From: Paenibacillus tarimensis
GTDB lineage: Bacteria > Bacillota > Bacilli > Paenibacillales > Paenibacillaceae
NCBI RefSeq assembly: GCF_021532315.1
Contig: NZ_JAKGAO010000004.1
Span: forward strand, 186,001 to 250,000
Length of the DNA stretch: 64,000 bases
Direction of reading: 5' to 3'
Part shown: piece after piece, positions 53,349 through 62,164 of the stretch
How the letters are laid out: each line of letters begins with the position of its first letter
Numbering within the stretch: the stretch's first letter is position 1
Made by a program: the position numbers and the translations under genes
Notes under the pieces: model-generated
What the model was told of the DNA's origin: nothing
The model's input: only the letters and a program-made list of their open reading frames with translations
Database searches by the model: none

Positions 53349-53376
53349 CTTGTAACAACCATGCAGCAATATATGC
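53349..53376 (-). promoter_or_regulatory. Candidate sigma-E promoter of comA-comB
   Basis: Minus strand GCATATA (53376-53370) fits the sigma-E -35 box; 13 bases on, GTTACAAG (53356-53349) partly fits the -10 box CATACANT. Confidence 0.35.
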
Positions 53377-53462
53377 AGCGGCAAGAGGGCAGGTGCCCGG
53401 CATGAGGAATGACAAGCCCGCATAGGTTGTACTAAAGGCATGTCAAAAGGAGGCAATCAAAG

Positions 53463-53729
53463 GTGATTAATAAAGTCGTTCTGGCCATGGGGATGCTGCG
53501 GATTCTATCAGGAAGTATTGAAATATTGGCCGCGCTTCTCATTCTGCGGCTCAACTCGATTGAGAAGGGGCTTGTTGTCAATTCATCCTTGGCGCTTGTC
53601 GGTCCTCTTATTCTCATAACGACAACGACAATCGGACTAATCGGTATTTCCGACAAGCTGTCGCTTGGGAAATTTGCCTGGGTGCTTGCAGGAATTACCT
53701 GCCTGCTCATAGGCATTCTCAAAAAATAG
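53463..53729 (+). CDS. yqhV: DUF2619 membrane protein YqhV
   Basis: 88 residues with three hydrophobic helices; MGMLRILSGSIEILAALLIL and LGKFAWVLAGITCLLIG match YqhV. It directly precedes the spoIIIA operon, as in B. subtilis. GTG/ATG-type start with AAAGGAGG upstream. Function unknown. Confidence 0.85.
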   Translation: MINKVVLAMGMLRILSGSIEILAALLILRLNSIEKGLVVNSSLALVGPLILITTTTIGLIGISDKLSLGKFAWVLAGITCLLIGILKK

Positions 53730-53761
53730 CAGACTTCTCTCGTAAAACATTAAACTGCCTG

Positions 53762-53791
53762 TCATAATTCGCGAGCAGCCAAGCATAGGCT
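53762..53791 (+). promoter_or_regulatory. Sigma-E-like promoter of the spoIIIA operon
   Basis: TCATAAT at 53762-53768 and CATAGGCT at 53784-53791, 15 bases apart; the sigma-E pattern is KMATATW, about 14 bases, CATACANT. Forty bases ahead of spoIIIAA, which is a known sigma-E gene. Confidence 0.5.
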
Positions 53792-53830
53792 AGGAACGAA
53801 CAAGCAATCCACACCGGGAGGCGGTACAGG

Positions 53831-54889
53831 ATGTTGAACCAGGTAAAGCATCTTCTGCCGGCGGAAATATACCAGATGCTGGGCAAGCTGCCTGCAGAGG
53901 TACTGGAGAGTCTGGAAGAGATTCGAATCAGGGAAGGCAGGCCTCTAGAGATCGGATTCGCGGGCGGATACGGCTTTACGGGGGAGAGCGGATGGATGGG
54001 TACCAACCCTCGAGAAGCGTACAAGCCATCGGCAGAGGCCTGCAGGAAGCTGCTTGAACGAATTACGAATCATTCCTTATACGCAATGGAGGAGGAGCTT
54101 CGCAGAGGATATATTACGGTTGCTGGAGGGCATCGCATTGGTCTTGCAGGCAGAACGGTACTGGAAGACGGGTTGGTTAGAGGGCTGCGGGATGTCAGCG
54201 GGTTTAATATACGGATAGCGAGAGATCTGAAAGGGGTCGCCGACCAATTAATGCCAAAGCTGCTGGACCCGATTAAGGGCAATCTGCTGTCAGCTCTTAT
54301 AATCGCGCCTCCGATGCAGGGCAAGACAACCATGATCCGTGATATTGCCCGGTCAGTCAGCTACGGCAGGTGGGGGCGGAGCGCTGGACGAGAATGGCCG
54401 GCCCGCAAGGTTGGTATCGTGGACGAGCGTTCGGAGATCGCAGCCTGTGTCAGAGGTGTACCGACCTTTGATGTCGGCCCGCGAACCGATGTCATAGACG
54501 CGTGCCCGAAGGCGGAAGGAATGATGATGATGCTGCGTTCCCTGTCGCCCGAGCTGCTAATCGCTGATGAGATCGGCCGAATGGAGGATGGGGCTGCGAT
54601 TCGTGAAGCTGCCCATGCAGGGGTCGCCGTAATGGCTACTGCCCATGCGGCAAATTTTGAAGATGCGGCGAGGAGACCGGTGCTGTACAGTCTGCTGGAA
54701 GACAGTGCTTTTGATTTATTAATTGAGCTGAGGCGCACAGCGGCAGGGACGGCCCACAGGGTGATTCCGGTCAAGGGCGGAAGGGGCCAACCAGGAGCGA
54801 GATCACCAACACTGCCGGCAGATTGGAGCTCAGCTGCTGCACAAATCCCCGCGGCGGCTGTGAAGATCGGAAGGGGGGCAAGCCCATGA
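53831..54889 (+). CDS. spoIIIAA: Stage III sporulation protein AA (secretion-type ATPase)
   Basis: ATPase of the SpoIIIA-SpoIIQ channel between mother cell and forespore, needed for sigma-G activity. 352 residues. Walker A in PPMQGKTTM; a further conserved region around VDERSEIA and GPRTDVIDACPKAEGMMM; and ADEIGRMED as the Walker B/Asp box. The C-terminal tail is Gly/Pro/Arg-rich. ATG after GGAGGCGG at about 7 bases. Stop overlaps the spoIIIAB start by 4 bases (ATGA). Confidence 0.95.
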   Translation: MLNQVKHLLPAEIYQMLGKLPAEVLESLEEIRIREGRPLEIGFAGGYGFTGESGWMGTNPREAYKPSAEACRKLLERITNHSLYAMEEELRRGYITVAGGHRIGLAGRTVLEDGLVRGLRDVSGFNIRIARDLKGVADQLMPKLLDPIKGNLLSALIIAPPMQGKTTMIRDIARSVSYGRWGRSAGREWPARKVGIVDERSEIAACVRGVPTFDVGPRTDVIDACPKAEGMMMMLRSLSPELLIADEIGRMEDGAAIREAAHAGVAVMATAHAANFEDAARRPVLYSLLEDSAFDLLIELRRTAAGTAHRVIPVKGGRGQPGARSPTLPADWSSAAAQIPAAAVKIGRGASP

Positions 54890-55404
54890 TCAGTACCCTC
54901 GGTATGGTGCTGATTATGTTTGCTGGTACGATGTTCGGGTTTCAGCAGGCGGCCAGGTATACAGACAGGACTGCACAGCTTCGTCAGCTGATTCACGCAT
55001 TGCAGCGGCTGGAGACGGAAATCGGGTACGGACAAACTCCGCTTCCCGAAGCGCTCGAGCGCTCGGCAGGACATATACCGGGCCCTGTGCCGGAGCTCTT
55101 TCGCAATGCTGCTAGCCGCCTTGTATCTGAGAATGGCTTATCGTTTCGTGAATGCTGGGAAGGAACGCTCGAAGCAGGATGGGGAAGAACGGCTATGCGG
55201 CAGTCGGAAAAGTCATCGCTCAGCAGGCTGGGCGCCGCTCTTGGCATCAGCGACAGGGAAGATCAGTTGAAACATCTGCGGCTCGCGATGCTGCAGATTC
55301 AGACGGAGGAAGAGACGGCTCGCGAGGAGCAGGCCCGCTATAGCAAGATGTGGAAGAGCCTTGGTGTTCTGGCTGCCGCTTTAGTCGTCATTCTTATCGT
55401 GTAG
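54886..55404 (+). CDS. spoIIIAB: Stage III sporulation protein AB
   Basis: 172-residue protein of the SpoIIIA complex, similar to GspF-like membrane proteins. A first helix (about 4-20), a cytoplasmic helical body (QLRQLIHALQRLETEIGYG is the conserved head) and a C-terminal helix (LGVLAAALVVILIV). ATG 54886 overlaps the spoIIIAA stop and has AAGGGGGG upstream. Confidence 0.93.
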   Translation: MISTLGMVLIMFAGTMFGFQQAARYTDRTAQLRQLIHALQRLETEIGYGQTPLPEALERSAGHIPGPVPELFRNAASRLVSENGLSFRECWEGTLEAGWGRTAMRQSEKSSLSRLGAALGISDREDQLKHLRLAMLQIQTEEETAREEQARYSKMWKSLGVLAAALVVILIV

Positions 55405-55418
55405 CGGGGGGCCGGAAG

Positions 55419-55622
55419 ATGAATATTGACGTCAGCGCCATTTTCCAGATTGCGGGCATCGGCATCATCATCGCGATGATCCATACCGTACTGAAGCAGA
55501 TGGGCAAAGAGGATATGGCACATTGGGTGACCGTTATCGGATTCGTAGTTGTGTTGTTTATGGTTGTCAGGCTGCTGAATGACCTGTTTCAGGAAATCAA
55601 GACGATCTTTCTGTTCCAGTAA
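55419..55622 (+). CDS. spoIIIAC: Stage III sporulation protein AC
   Basis: 67 residues, two hydrophobic helices; IFQIAGIGIIIAMIHTVLKQMGKED is the family head. The ATG at 55419 was chosen by length and homology, with GGGGGGCCGGAAG upstream. Fifteen bases after spoIIIAB. Confidence 0.94.
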   Translation: MNIDVSAIFQIAGIGIIIAMIHTVLKQMGKEDMAHWVTVIGFVVVLFMVVRLLNDLFQEIKTIFLFQ

Positions 55623-55645
55623 ACACGGACAAGTAGGTGACTGCA

Positions 55646-56041
55646 GTGGAAATTATTCAGATCGTCGGTCTTGGACTGATTGCAACGGTGCTGATTCTAG
55701 TCATCAAGGAGCACAAGCCGATGTTCGCCTTTTTGCTGGCAGCATTTACGGGGATTTACGTGTTTCTGTTTCTGATCGGGAAGATCGACGCGGTCATACA
55801 GGTACTGAAGGAGCTGGCGGAACGATCCGGTATACCCAGTGTTTACCTGCAGACCATACTGAAAATTATCGGAATCGCTTATATTGCCGAGTTCGGTGCG
55901 CAGATTGTCAGGGATGCGGGACAGGAGAGCATTGCCACGAAGATTGAATTTGCGGGGAAGGTGCTCATCCTGGTGATGGGCGTGCCCATTATCGGAGTCA
56001 TCATCGAGACTGTCCTCGGCCTTATGCCGGGAGGTGGATAA
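55646..56041 (+). CDS. spoIIIAD: Stage III sporulation protein AD
   Basis: 131 residues, three to four hydrophobic helices; VGLGLIATVLILVIKEHKPMFAF matches SpoIIIAD. GTG 55646 (MEIIQIVGLG) is chosen with TAGGTGA (55634-55640) just upstream; GTG 55637 in the same frame lies within that site. Ends 2 bases before spoIIIAE. Confidence 0.93.
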   Translation: MEIIQIVGLGLIATVLILVIKEHKPMFAFLLAAFTGIYVFLFLIGKIDAVIQVLKELAERSGIPSVYLQTILKIIGIAYIAEFGAQIVRDAGQESIATKIEFAGKVLILVMGVPIIGVIIETVLGLMPGGG

Positions 56042-56043
56042 GA

Positions 56044-57291
56044 ATGATCGGTGCTGCAGGGCGAATCGCGTATACCAGAAAGCTCATTGCAGCGGCTCTG
56101 CTCTGCCAGCTGCTGCTGCTTATCTACACGCCCATGCTCTCAGCTTCCGCCCCTTCTCCGGCAGAAGGAGGCAGTCAGACGGCCGAAGCTGGAGCGGTAA
56201 CCGGGGCAGTTACGGAACAAGGGCTCGAGGGTCTCGATACCCAGCCGATTGAGCGCTACTGGGATAAGCTGATGAAAGATTACGGCGGGTTGTTTCCGGA
56301 CCGGCATATGCCGAGCTTTATGGAGATGATTATTCCGGGGGGCGAAGGGCTGGACTTCAAGACCGTCCTGCAGGGGTTGCTCCGATTCGTTCTCTTCGAG
56401 GTCTTATACAGCGGGAAACTGCTTGTTACGATCGTTCTGCTGGCCGTTTTTTGTATGATATTGGAAACCTTGCAGAATGCCTTCGAGCGCAATGCGGTAA
56501 GCAAGGTGGGATACGCAATTGCCTACATGGTGCTGCTGGTGCTCGCTGTCAACAGCTTTAACTCGGCAATCGGCTACGCCAAAGACGCGATTGCCGGCAT
56601 GATACAGTTCATGATGGCGATGATTCCGCTGCTGCTTACGCTGCTTGCATCAATGGGCAGTGTCGTGACGGTTACCGTCGTCCATCCCCTTATCGTCTTT
56701 ATGATTCATACGGTAGGAACCCTGGTATATGCGCTTGTGTTTCCGCTGCTTTTCTTCTCGGCGGTACTGCACATTGCTAGCGCCCTCTCGGACAGGTTCA
56801 AGGTGACACAACTGGCAAACCTTCTGCGGACGATCGGGGTCGGTCTTCTGGGGCTTCTTCTGACCATATTCCTAGGTGTTATTTCGGTACAGGGGGCAAC
56901 GGGCTCAGTTGCGGATGGGGTAACGATCCGGACAGCGAAATTCGTAACCGGAAATTTTGTTCCGGTCGTAGGCCGGATGTTCTCGGATGCTGCGGATACA
57001 GTCGTATCTGCTTCACTGCTGGTCAAAAATGCTATCGGTATTGCAGGCGTAGTCATCCTACTGTTCCTGTGCGCGTTTCCTGCCATCAAAATTCTGGTCC
57101 TTGCCTTTATTTACCGGATGTCCGCAGCGATTATGCAGCCGCTTGGTAACAGTCCGATTGCAGTTTGCCTGGAAACAATCGGCAAGACGATGATCTTTGT
57201 CTTCGCATCGCTCGCGGCAGTCGGAATGATGTTTTTTCTGGCAGTGACCATTATTATTACAGCCGGAAACGCTGCGATTATGATCAGGTAA
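56044..57291 (+). CDS. spoIIIAE: Stage III sporulation protein AE
   Basis: 415 residues. An N-terminal signal-like helix (about 13-35) and a polar segment (about 36-110) precede six to eight membrane helices; FVPVVGRMFSDAADTVV is a strongly conserved segment. Largest membrane subunit of the SpoIIIA channel. The start follows GGAGGTGG at 5 bases. Confidence 0.95.
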   Translation: MIGAAGRIAYTRKLIAAALLCQLLLLIYTPMLSASAPSPAEGGSQTAEAGAVTGAVTEQGLEGLDTQPIERYWDKLMKDYGGLFPDRHMPSFMEMIIPGGEGLDFKTVLQGLLRFVLFEVLYSGKLLVTIVLLAVFCMILETLQNAFERNAVSKVGYAIAYMVLLVLAVNSFNSAIGYAKDAIAGMIQFMMAMIPLLLTLLASMGSVVTVTVVHPLIVFMIHTVGTLVYALVFPLLFFSAVLHIASALSDRFKVTQLANLLRTIGVGLLGLLLTIFLGVISVQGATGSVADGVTIRTAKFVTGNFVPVVGRMFSDAADTVVSASLLVKNAIGIAGVVILLFLCAFPAIKILVLAFIYRMSAAIMQPLGNSPIAVCLETIGKTMIFVFASLAAVGMMFFLAVTIIITAGNAAIMIR

Positions 57292-57308
57292 GCAGGAGGG
57301 GGATCCGT

Positions 57309-58079
57309 ATGATGGTATGGCTGAGCGAATGGCTGAGACAGATATTGGGGATAGTTCTGCTGGCCGCCGTCATTGATTTGCTTATTCCCGGCAAGGCATA
57401 CCACCGGTATGTCAGACTCGTGCTCGGACTTCTTATTCTGCTTGCCATGCTGTCACCGATTTTGTCCCTGGTAAAGGGAAACGCGGACGAGCTGCTTGAG
57501 GCAGGGCTAAGAAGCTGGGAGCAAGCATCAGACAGGGAGATACCCAGGATGCCGAGCCTGGAGGACATCGAGCAGCGTGCGGAAGAGCTCCGTGATAAAC
57601 GCAATAAGCGGGCGGCTGAAATCGCGGCGAGGACGCTAGGGGGGGAAATTAGGGTGGTGGCCGAGGAAGCGGTTGGCGGTGAAATAACAGATGTCTCAGT
57701 AGAATTACAGGTTGATGAGGCAAGCGGACCCATCCTGAGGTCTGTCACGATTACAATGGCCGATCCTCTTGATAACAAGGCACCAGTAAATAGTACCGGG
57801 CGTGCAGAGCAAGCCTCAGAGCCTCCTGCGTCTGCAGGATCTGGCGATGCGTCTGATCAAGAGGGGGAAGATCTCCCGATTACAATAGAACTCGAGGCCG
57901 TAAGACCGGTTCAGGTTGAACCCGAGTCTTCTGGTTCTCAGGAGGACCTTCATATATGGGCCAGTAGTGAGCAGAAGTGGGTTGAGGCCGATACGGAGGC
58001 TGCCCGCATGGTCAGGGCACTTGTATACCAGCGCTGGGGGGTGAAGCCGGAACAGGTAGTCATCAGGATGCCGGCCTAG
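57309..58079 (+). CDS. spoIIIAF: Stage III sporulation protein AF
   Basis: 256 residues: two membrane helices near the N-terminus (about 8-26 and 35-52) and a soluble domain. WLRQILGIVLLAAVIDLLIP and KAYHRYVRLVLGLLILLAML are the conserved head; a Ser/Glu/Pro-rich linker (about 165-200) makes this copy a little longer than the B. subtilis protein. ATG 57309 with AGGAGGGGG about 8 bases upstream. Confidence 0.93.
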   Translation: MMVWLSEWLRQILGIVLLAAVIDLLIPGKAYHRYVRLVLGLLILLAMLSPILSLVKGNADELLEAGLRSWEQASDREIPRMPSLEDIEQRAEELRDKRNKRAAEIAARTLGGEIRVVAEEAVGGEITDVSVELQVDEASGPILRSVTITMADPLDNKAPVNSTGRAEQASEPPASAGSGDASDQEGEDLPITIELEAVRPVQVEPESSGSQEDLHIWASSEQKWVEADTEAARMVRALVYQRWGVKPEQVVIRMPA

Positions 58080-58116
58080 GAGCCGGTCTAGGAGTTGATG
58101 GAGGGAGAGAGGGAAG

Positions 58117-58752
58117 TTGGCAAAGTGGCTGGATGGTCTGGAGTCTGCGGTCGGAGGCGGGCCTGGGGGGCCTAAGCGGGTCCGGTCCCTAAGATGGCTG
58201 CTGCTAATCGGCTGCCTGGGAATCGGTCTGGTTATTGTGAATTCGTTTTTGACCATGCAGGAAGTTGAGCCGGCTGCGGACACGGAAAAACAGCCGCCAG
58301 CCGACCAGGAAGCTTTTGCGGGACGGCAGTCTGGTGAAGGCTCCGCTTTTGAAGGAATCGAAGGCCCGCTGGAGACTCGCCTTAAAGATATACTGGAGAA
58401 AATCGTGGGGGTCGGCACAGTTGATGTTCTTGTGACGGTGGATGCTACAGAAGAGATCGTTTATGAGAAGAACGGGAAGACAGCCGAGCAGGTCACAGAG
58501 GAGACGGACGGAAAGGGCGGCAGACGCCATATTACATCCGAAACCGAGGAAGGCCAGGTAGTGGTCTACGAGGTTTCCGGAGACGGTGTTCCCGTCGTAA
58601 TCAAAAGGATTCAGCCGCGTGTGAGGGGAATTCTGGTGGTGGCCAAAGGGGCCGAGAATGCAACGGTTAGAAAACTGATTGAGGACGCAGTACAGCGAGG
58701 CGTGAATATCGCGTCCCACCGCATCTCCGTTGTGCCGAGGAAGCAGGGGTAA
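58117..58752 (+). CDS. spoIIIAG: Stage III sporulation protein AG
   Basis: 211 residues, one membrane helix (about 27-45), a polar linker and a ring-building domain (about 85-211) of the type that oligomerises into a large channel ring in the intermembrane space. VDVLVTVDATEEIVYEKN and PRVRGILVVAKGAEN are conserved. TTG start with GGAGGGAGA upstream. Confidence 0.94.
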   Translation: MAKWLDGLESAVGGGPGGPKRVRSLRWLLLIGCLGIGLVIVNSFLTMQEVEPAADTEKQPPADQEAFAGRQSGEGSAFEGIEGPLETRLKDILEKIVGVGTVDVLVTVDATEEIVYEKNGKTAEQVTEETDGKGGRRHITSETEEGQVVVYEVSGDGVPVVIKRIQPRVRGILVVAKGAENATVRKLIEDAVQRGVNIASHRISVVPRKQG

Positions 58753-58822
58753 GCAGCCCGATGTTCTTCGGCAAAAGACAGATTATCTTTAATAGCCTAT
58801 ATCCAGGAAGGAAGAGGAGAAT

Positions 58823-59449
58823 ATGAATACGAAGAGACAAACGGTTTGGTTGGTTTCCATGCTGAGCTTGATGGTCATACTGTCAGCGTATTACCTGTTT
58901 ACAGAAGACTTGGACAGCGGATCGGGAAGTCTGACGGCGGATACAGTCCAGCAAAGCGGAACGCAGGATACTGTCGAGGTCAGTGAAGGCCCTGCGGGGG
59001 CTGAGTGGCTTGCCGAGTCCGAAGTGCAGACCGGAACAGGAACCGGTGCACTGACAGACGAAGAGGTACTGAAGGGACTTGAGACGATGGGGGCGGAAAC
59101 AGGCGGGGATGAGTTCGAGAAGTACCTGTACGCTCGGAATGAAGAGTTCCAGAAGGAAATGGACCGGCTGATGGGAATTGTCTCGGATACCAAGCATGAC
59201 GATACGGAAGCGACGGCTGCTCTGGAAGAGCTTGATAAGCTAGAACAGATGGAGGAGAAGCTCACATCCATCGAAATGGAGCTACAAAACACATTCAGCA
59301 AGGTGGCGATTGCTGAAGAGAATGGGACGTACAGGGTGCTGGTGGAGAGTGAGCAGCTCGAACGCTCGCAGGCTGCGGATATCATTAACATGGTGACCGA
59401 AACCATGGAAGTTCCGGCCAGCAGCGTATCCGTTCAGTATATTCCTTGA
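58823..59449 (+). CDS. spoIIIAH: Stage III sporulation protein AH
   Basis: 208 residues: a membrane helix at 8-24 (VWLVSMLSLMVILSAYYL), an acidic linker, and a YscJ/FliF-like domain at the C-terminus which pairs with SpoIIQ across the forespore membranes. The ATG is preceded by AGGAAGGAAGAGGAG. Last gene of the spoIIIA operon, followed by a terminator. Confidence 0.94.
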   Translation: MNTKRQTVWLVSMLSLMVILSAYYLFTEDLDSGSGSLTADTVQQSGTQDTVEVSEGPAGAEWLAESEVQTGTGTGALTDEEVLKGLETMGAETGGDEFEKYLYARNEEFQKEMDRLMGIVSDTKHDDTEATAALEELDKLEQMEEKLTSIEMELQNTFSKVAIAEENGTYRVLVESEQLERSQAADIINMVTETMEVPASSVSVQYIP

Positions 59450-59466
59450 ACAGCCAAAGACCATCC

Positions 59467-59507
59467 GTACCCCGCCGCGACTTAAGCGAGCGGGGTACAG
59501 TTTATTT
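59467..59507 (+). terminator. Terminator after spoIIIAH
   Basis: GTACCCCGC (59467-59475) and GCGGGGTAC (59490-59498) pair exactly; followed by AGTTTATTT. Confidence 0.7.
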
Positions 59508-59544
59508 GCCGGCAAAAAAATGGGTTCGTGTTCCGATCTGTTTA

Positions 59545-59553
59545 TGCTATAAT
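59545..59553 (+). promoter_or_regulatory. Extended -10 promoter of accB-accC
   Basis: TGCTATAAT, an extended -10 element (TGNTATAAT) without a good -35 box, 66 bases ahead of accB. Confidence 0.55.
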
Positions 59554-59618
59554 ACAAACGTTATGTGAAAGCTTGGTTTAAATAGCCAGTGTTACAAAGT
59601 CTAAGGAGTGAAGCGTCC

Positions 59619-60095
59619 ATGTTCAAGCTCAGCGAGATCAAAGAGTTGGTCAAGCTCATCGACTCAACCTCGGTGCAAGAACTCGAAATCGAGAATGAAG
59701 GCAGCCGCCTGCTTATCCGCAAACCGGGAAAGACAGAAGTGATCCAGTCGGCACCTGTCACGCATACATATACACCGGTTACGGAACCGGTACAAGCCGC
59801 ACAGGAAGCACAAGCACCAGCGGCACAGAAGCCTGAAGCTGCTGCACAGAGCAATCTGCACCCGATCACCTCTCCAATGGTCGGCACATTTTATCGCTCG
59901 CCGTCTCCAGAGGCGGGACCGTTCGTTAATGTTGGCGACCGGGTAACCGAGAAGACGGTCGTCTGCATACTGGAAGCCATGAAGCTGATGAACGAGCTTG
60001 AGGCAGAAGTACGCGGAGAGATTGTAGAAGTGCTTGTAGAGAATGGACAGCTTGTTGAATTTGGTCAACCGCTCTTCCTGGTGAAGCCGGAGTAA
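59619..60095 (+). CDS. accB: Biotin carboxyl carrier protein of acetyl-CoA carboxylase
   Basis: Carries CO2 on biotin in fatty acid synthesis. 158 residues: an N-terminal domain ([28 protein letters not shown]), an Ala/Pro/Gln linker (about 45-80), and the biotinyl domain with EAMKLMNE, whose Lys receives biotin. ATG 59619 after AAGGAG (59603-59608). Biotin import genes are 33 kb upstream. Confidence 0.96.
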   Translation: MFKLSEIKELVKLIDSTSVQELEIENEGSRLLIRKPGKTEVIQSAPVTHTYTPVTEPVQAAQEAQAPAAQKPEAAAQSNLHPITSPMVGTFYRSPSPEAGPFVNVGDRVTEKTVVCILEAMKLMNELEAEVRGEIVEVLVENGQLVEFGQPLFLVKPE

Positions 60096-60133
60096 ATGCG
60101 GGATGTACCTCAAAGCTGAAAGGGGTTTAAGCA

Positions 60134-61486
60134 TTGAAATTTCATAAAATCCTGATCGCCAACCGCGGTGAGATCGCTGTGCGGATTATCCGCGCGTGCC
60201 GCGAGCTCGGCATTCAGTCGGTTGCCGTCTATTCAGAGGCAGACCGCAATTCACTGCATGTCCGGCTTGCGGATGAAGCGTACTGCATTGGCCCGACATT
60301 ATCGAAAGACAGTTATTTACACCTGACTAATATTATGAGCGTTGCCACACTAACCGGCTGTGACGCGATTCACCCCGGATATGGTTTTCTTGCCGAGAAT
60401 GCTGACTTTGCTGAAATTGTGGAGTCCTGCAATATGACATTTATCGGCCCGTCACCGCAGGCTATCTCCCGTATGGGCGATAAGGCAGTCGCCAAGCAGA
60501 CTATGAAGGAAGCGAATGTTCCGGTTATCCCCGGCTCGGACGGTCTTGTGGAAGATCTCGATCAGGCGATAATAATCGCGAGGGAGATCGGTTATCCCGT
60601 GATCATTAAAGCGACTGCCGGCGGCGGAGGGAAGGGCATCCGCATCGCGGACAATGAAGAGTCTCTGATCCAGCAGATCACGACTGCCCAGCAGGAAGCT
60701 CAGAAGGCATTTGGTAATGCCGGCGTATACCTTGAGAAATATCTGACCGGCATGAAGCATGTTGAGATTCAGATTATGGCAGACAAGCACGGTAACGCGG
60801 TGCACCTGTTTGAGCGGGACTGCTCCGTTCAGCGCCGCAGGCAGAAGCTTGTTGAGGAAGCTCCATGTCCGGTAATGACGCCTGAGCTCCGTGACCGTAT
60901 GGGACAGGCAGCTGTACGGGCCGCGCTTGCGGTGGAGTATGCCGGCGCCGGCACGCTAGAGTTCCTGCTCGGACCTGACGGTAATTTCTATTTTATGGAG
61001 ATGAACACCCGGATTCAGGTCGAGCATCCCGTAACTGAGATGATAACTGGTATCGATTTGATTAAAGAAATGATCTCGGTAGCTGAAGGGAATCCACTGT
61101 CTTTCCGCCAGGATGAGCTGGTCATTGACGGCTGGGCTATTGAATGCCGGATCAATGCCGAGGACCCGGACCGGAATTTCATGCCAGCTGCAGGCCAGAT
61201 TGAGTTCTACCTGCCTCCGGGCGGATTCGGTGTCCGTGTGGACAGCGCGGCATACCCTGGCTACGTTATTTCGCCGCATTATGATTCCATGATAGCTAAG
61301 CTGATTGTCTGGGGTAAGACCAGAGAAGAAGCGGTCAGCAGGATGAAGAGGGCTCTTTCCGAATTTGCCGTTGAAGGCATCCGGACAACGATTCCGTTCC
61401 ATCTGAAGCTGCTCAATCATCCGAAGTTTGCAGAGGGAGATTTTGATATTAAGTTCCTTGAGGAATACGATATTAACACACCTTAA
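60134..61486 (+). CDS. accC: Biotin carboxylase subunit of acetyl-CoA carboxylase
   Basis: ATP-grasp enzyme that carboxylates the biotin on AccB. 450 residues. KILIANRGEIAVRIIRACRELG at the N-terminus (first 20 conserved), the Gly-rich loop KATAGGGGKGIR, EMNTRIQVEHPVTE and RINAEDP are all canonical. TTG start with GAAAGGGG about 9 bases upstream. Confidence 0.97.
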   Translation: MKFHKILIANRGEIAVRIIRACRELGIQSVAVYSEADRNSLHVRLADEAYCIGPTLSKDSYLHLTNIMSVATLTGCDAIHPGYGFLAENADFAEIVESCNMTFIGPSPQAISRMGDKAVAKQTMKEANVPVIPGSDGLVEDLDQAIIIAREIGYPVIIKATAGGGGKGIRIADNEESLIQQITTAQQEAQKAFGNAGVYLEKYLTGMKHVEIQIMADKHGNAVHLFERDCSVQRRRQKLVEEAPCPVMTPELRDRMGQAAVRAALAVEYAGAGTLEFLLGPDGNFYFMEMNTRIQVEHPVTEMITGIDLIKEMISVAEGNPLSFRQDELVIDGWAIECRINAEDPDRNFMPAAGQIEFYLPPGGFGVRVDSAAYPGYVISPHYDSMIAKLIVWGKTREEAVSRMKRALSEFAVEGIRTTIPFHLKLLNHPKFAEGDFDIKFLEEYDINTP

Positions 61487-61524
61487 ATGCAAGCGTGGCG
61501 CGGCTTTGTGACATTTCCACAGGT

Positions 61525-61553
61525 TTGTCATAAATCACGTCAAATGTTATAGT
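61525..61553 (+). promoter_or_regulatory. Sigma-A promoter of yqhY
   Basis: TTGTCA at 61525-61530, 17 bases, TATAGT at 61548-61553, 80 bases before yqhY. Confidence 0.65.
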
Positions 61554-61632
61554 ATAGTAATAAGATTGCGGGATAAGCTGTTCAGCATGAGTGCTAGAGT
61601 CAGATGTTCCGCAACTTTTCGGGAGGTGTAAC

Positions 61633-62046
61633 ATGGAGATCAATACGATAGCCGCCGATTACGAGAAAACCGAAATGGGCAGCATCCAGATTGCGCCTGA
61701 AGTCATCGAGGTCATAGCAGGTCTTGCAACCGTTGAGGTTGAAGGCGTGGCGGGAATGAGCGGCGGGTTTGCAGGCGGTATTGCTGAGCTTCTCGGACGC
61801 AAGAATTTATCTAAGGGCGTTAAGGTTGAAGTCGGACAGCGAGAGGCTGCAGTGGATGTGTCCATCATTATCGAATACGGCAACCGCATTCCCGAGATTG
61901 CAGCAGAAATTCAGCGTAACGTTAAGCGCTCAATCGAAATGATGACAGGCCTTACCGTTGTCGAAGTGAACGTTCATATTCATGACGTCCACTTCAAGAA
62001 CGCTGATAAACCGGCAGAGGAAGATGCGGTTTACAGAGTAAAGTAA
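61633..62046 (+). CDS. yqhY: Asp23/Gls24 family protein YqhY
   Basis: 137 residues, alkaline-shock (Asp23) family: IAPEVIEVIAGLATVEVEGVAGMSGG and VIIEYGNRIPEIAAEIQ-like segments. In Firmicutes yqhY follows accB-accC, and its loss disturbs acetyl-CoA carboxylase activity in B. subtilis. ATG 61633 with GGGAGGTG about 6 bases upstream. It probably binds the AmaP anchor encoded next. Confidence 0.92.
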   Translation: MEINTIAADYEKTEMGSIQIAPEVIEVIAGLATVEVEGVAGMSGGFAGGIAELLGRKNLSKGVKVEVGQREAAVDVSIIIEYGNRIPEIAAEIQRNVKRSIEMMTGLTVVEVNVHIHDVHFKNADKPAEEDAVYRVK

Positions 62047-62069
62047 TTGGAACGATCGCTTGGGTTATC

Positions 62070-62118
62070 TCCCCCTCGTGGACGGCATGCCGCTCGCCTG
62101 TAGGGGGATTATTTTCTT
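62070..62118 (+). terminator. Possible attenuator between yqhY and amaP
   Basis: TCCCCCT (62070-62076) and AGGGGGA (62102-62108) flank a 25-base loop with its own CGGCATGCCG palindrome; followed by TTATTTTCTT. It could end part of the transcripts. Confidence 0.5.
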
Positions 62119-62164
62119 ATATGCCCAATTCAAGCGGTCATTTCTACATAAGGGGGTAAGAACG

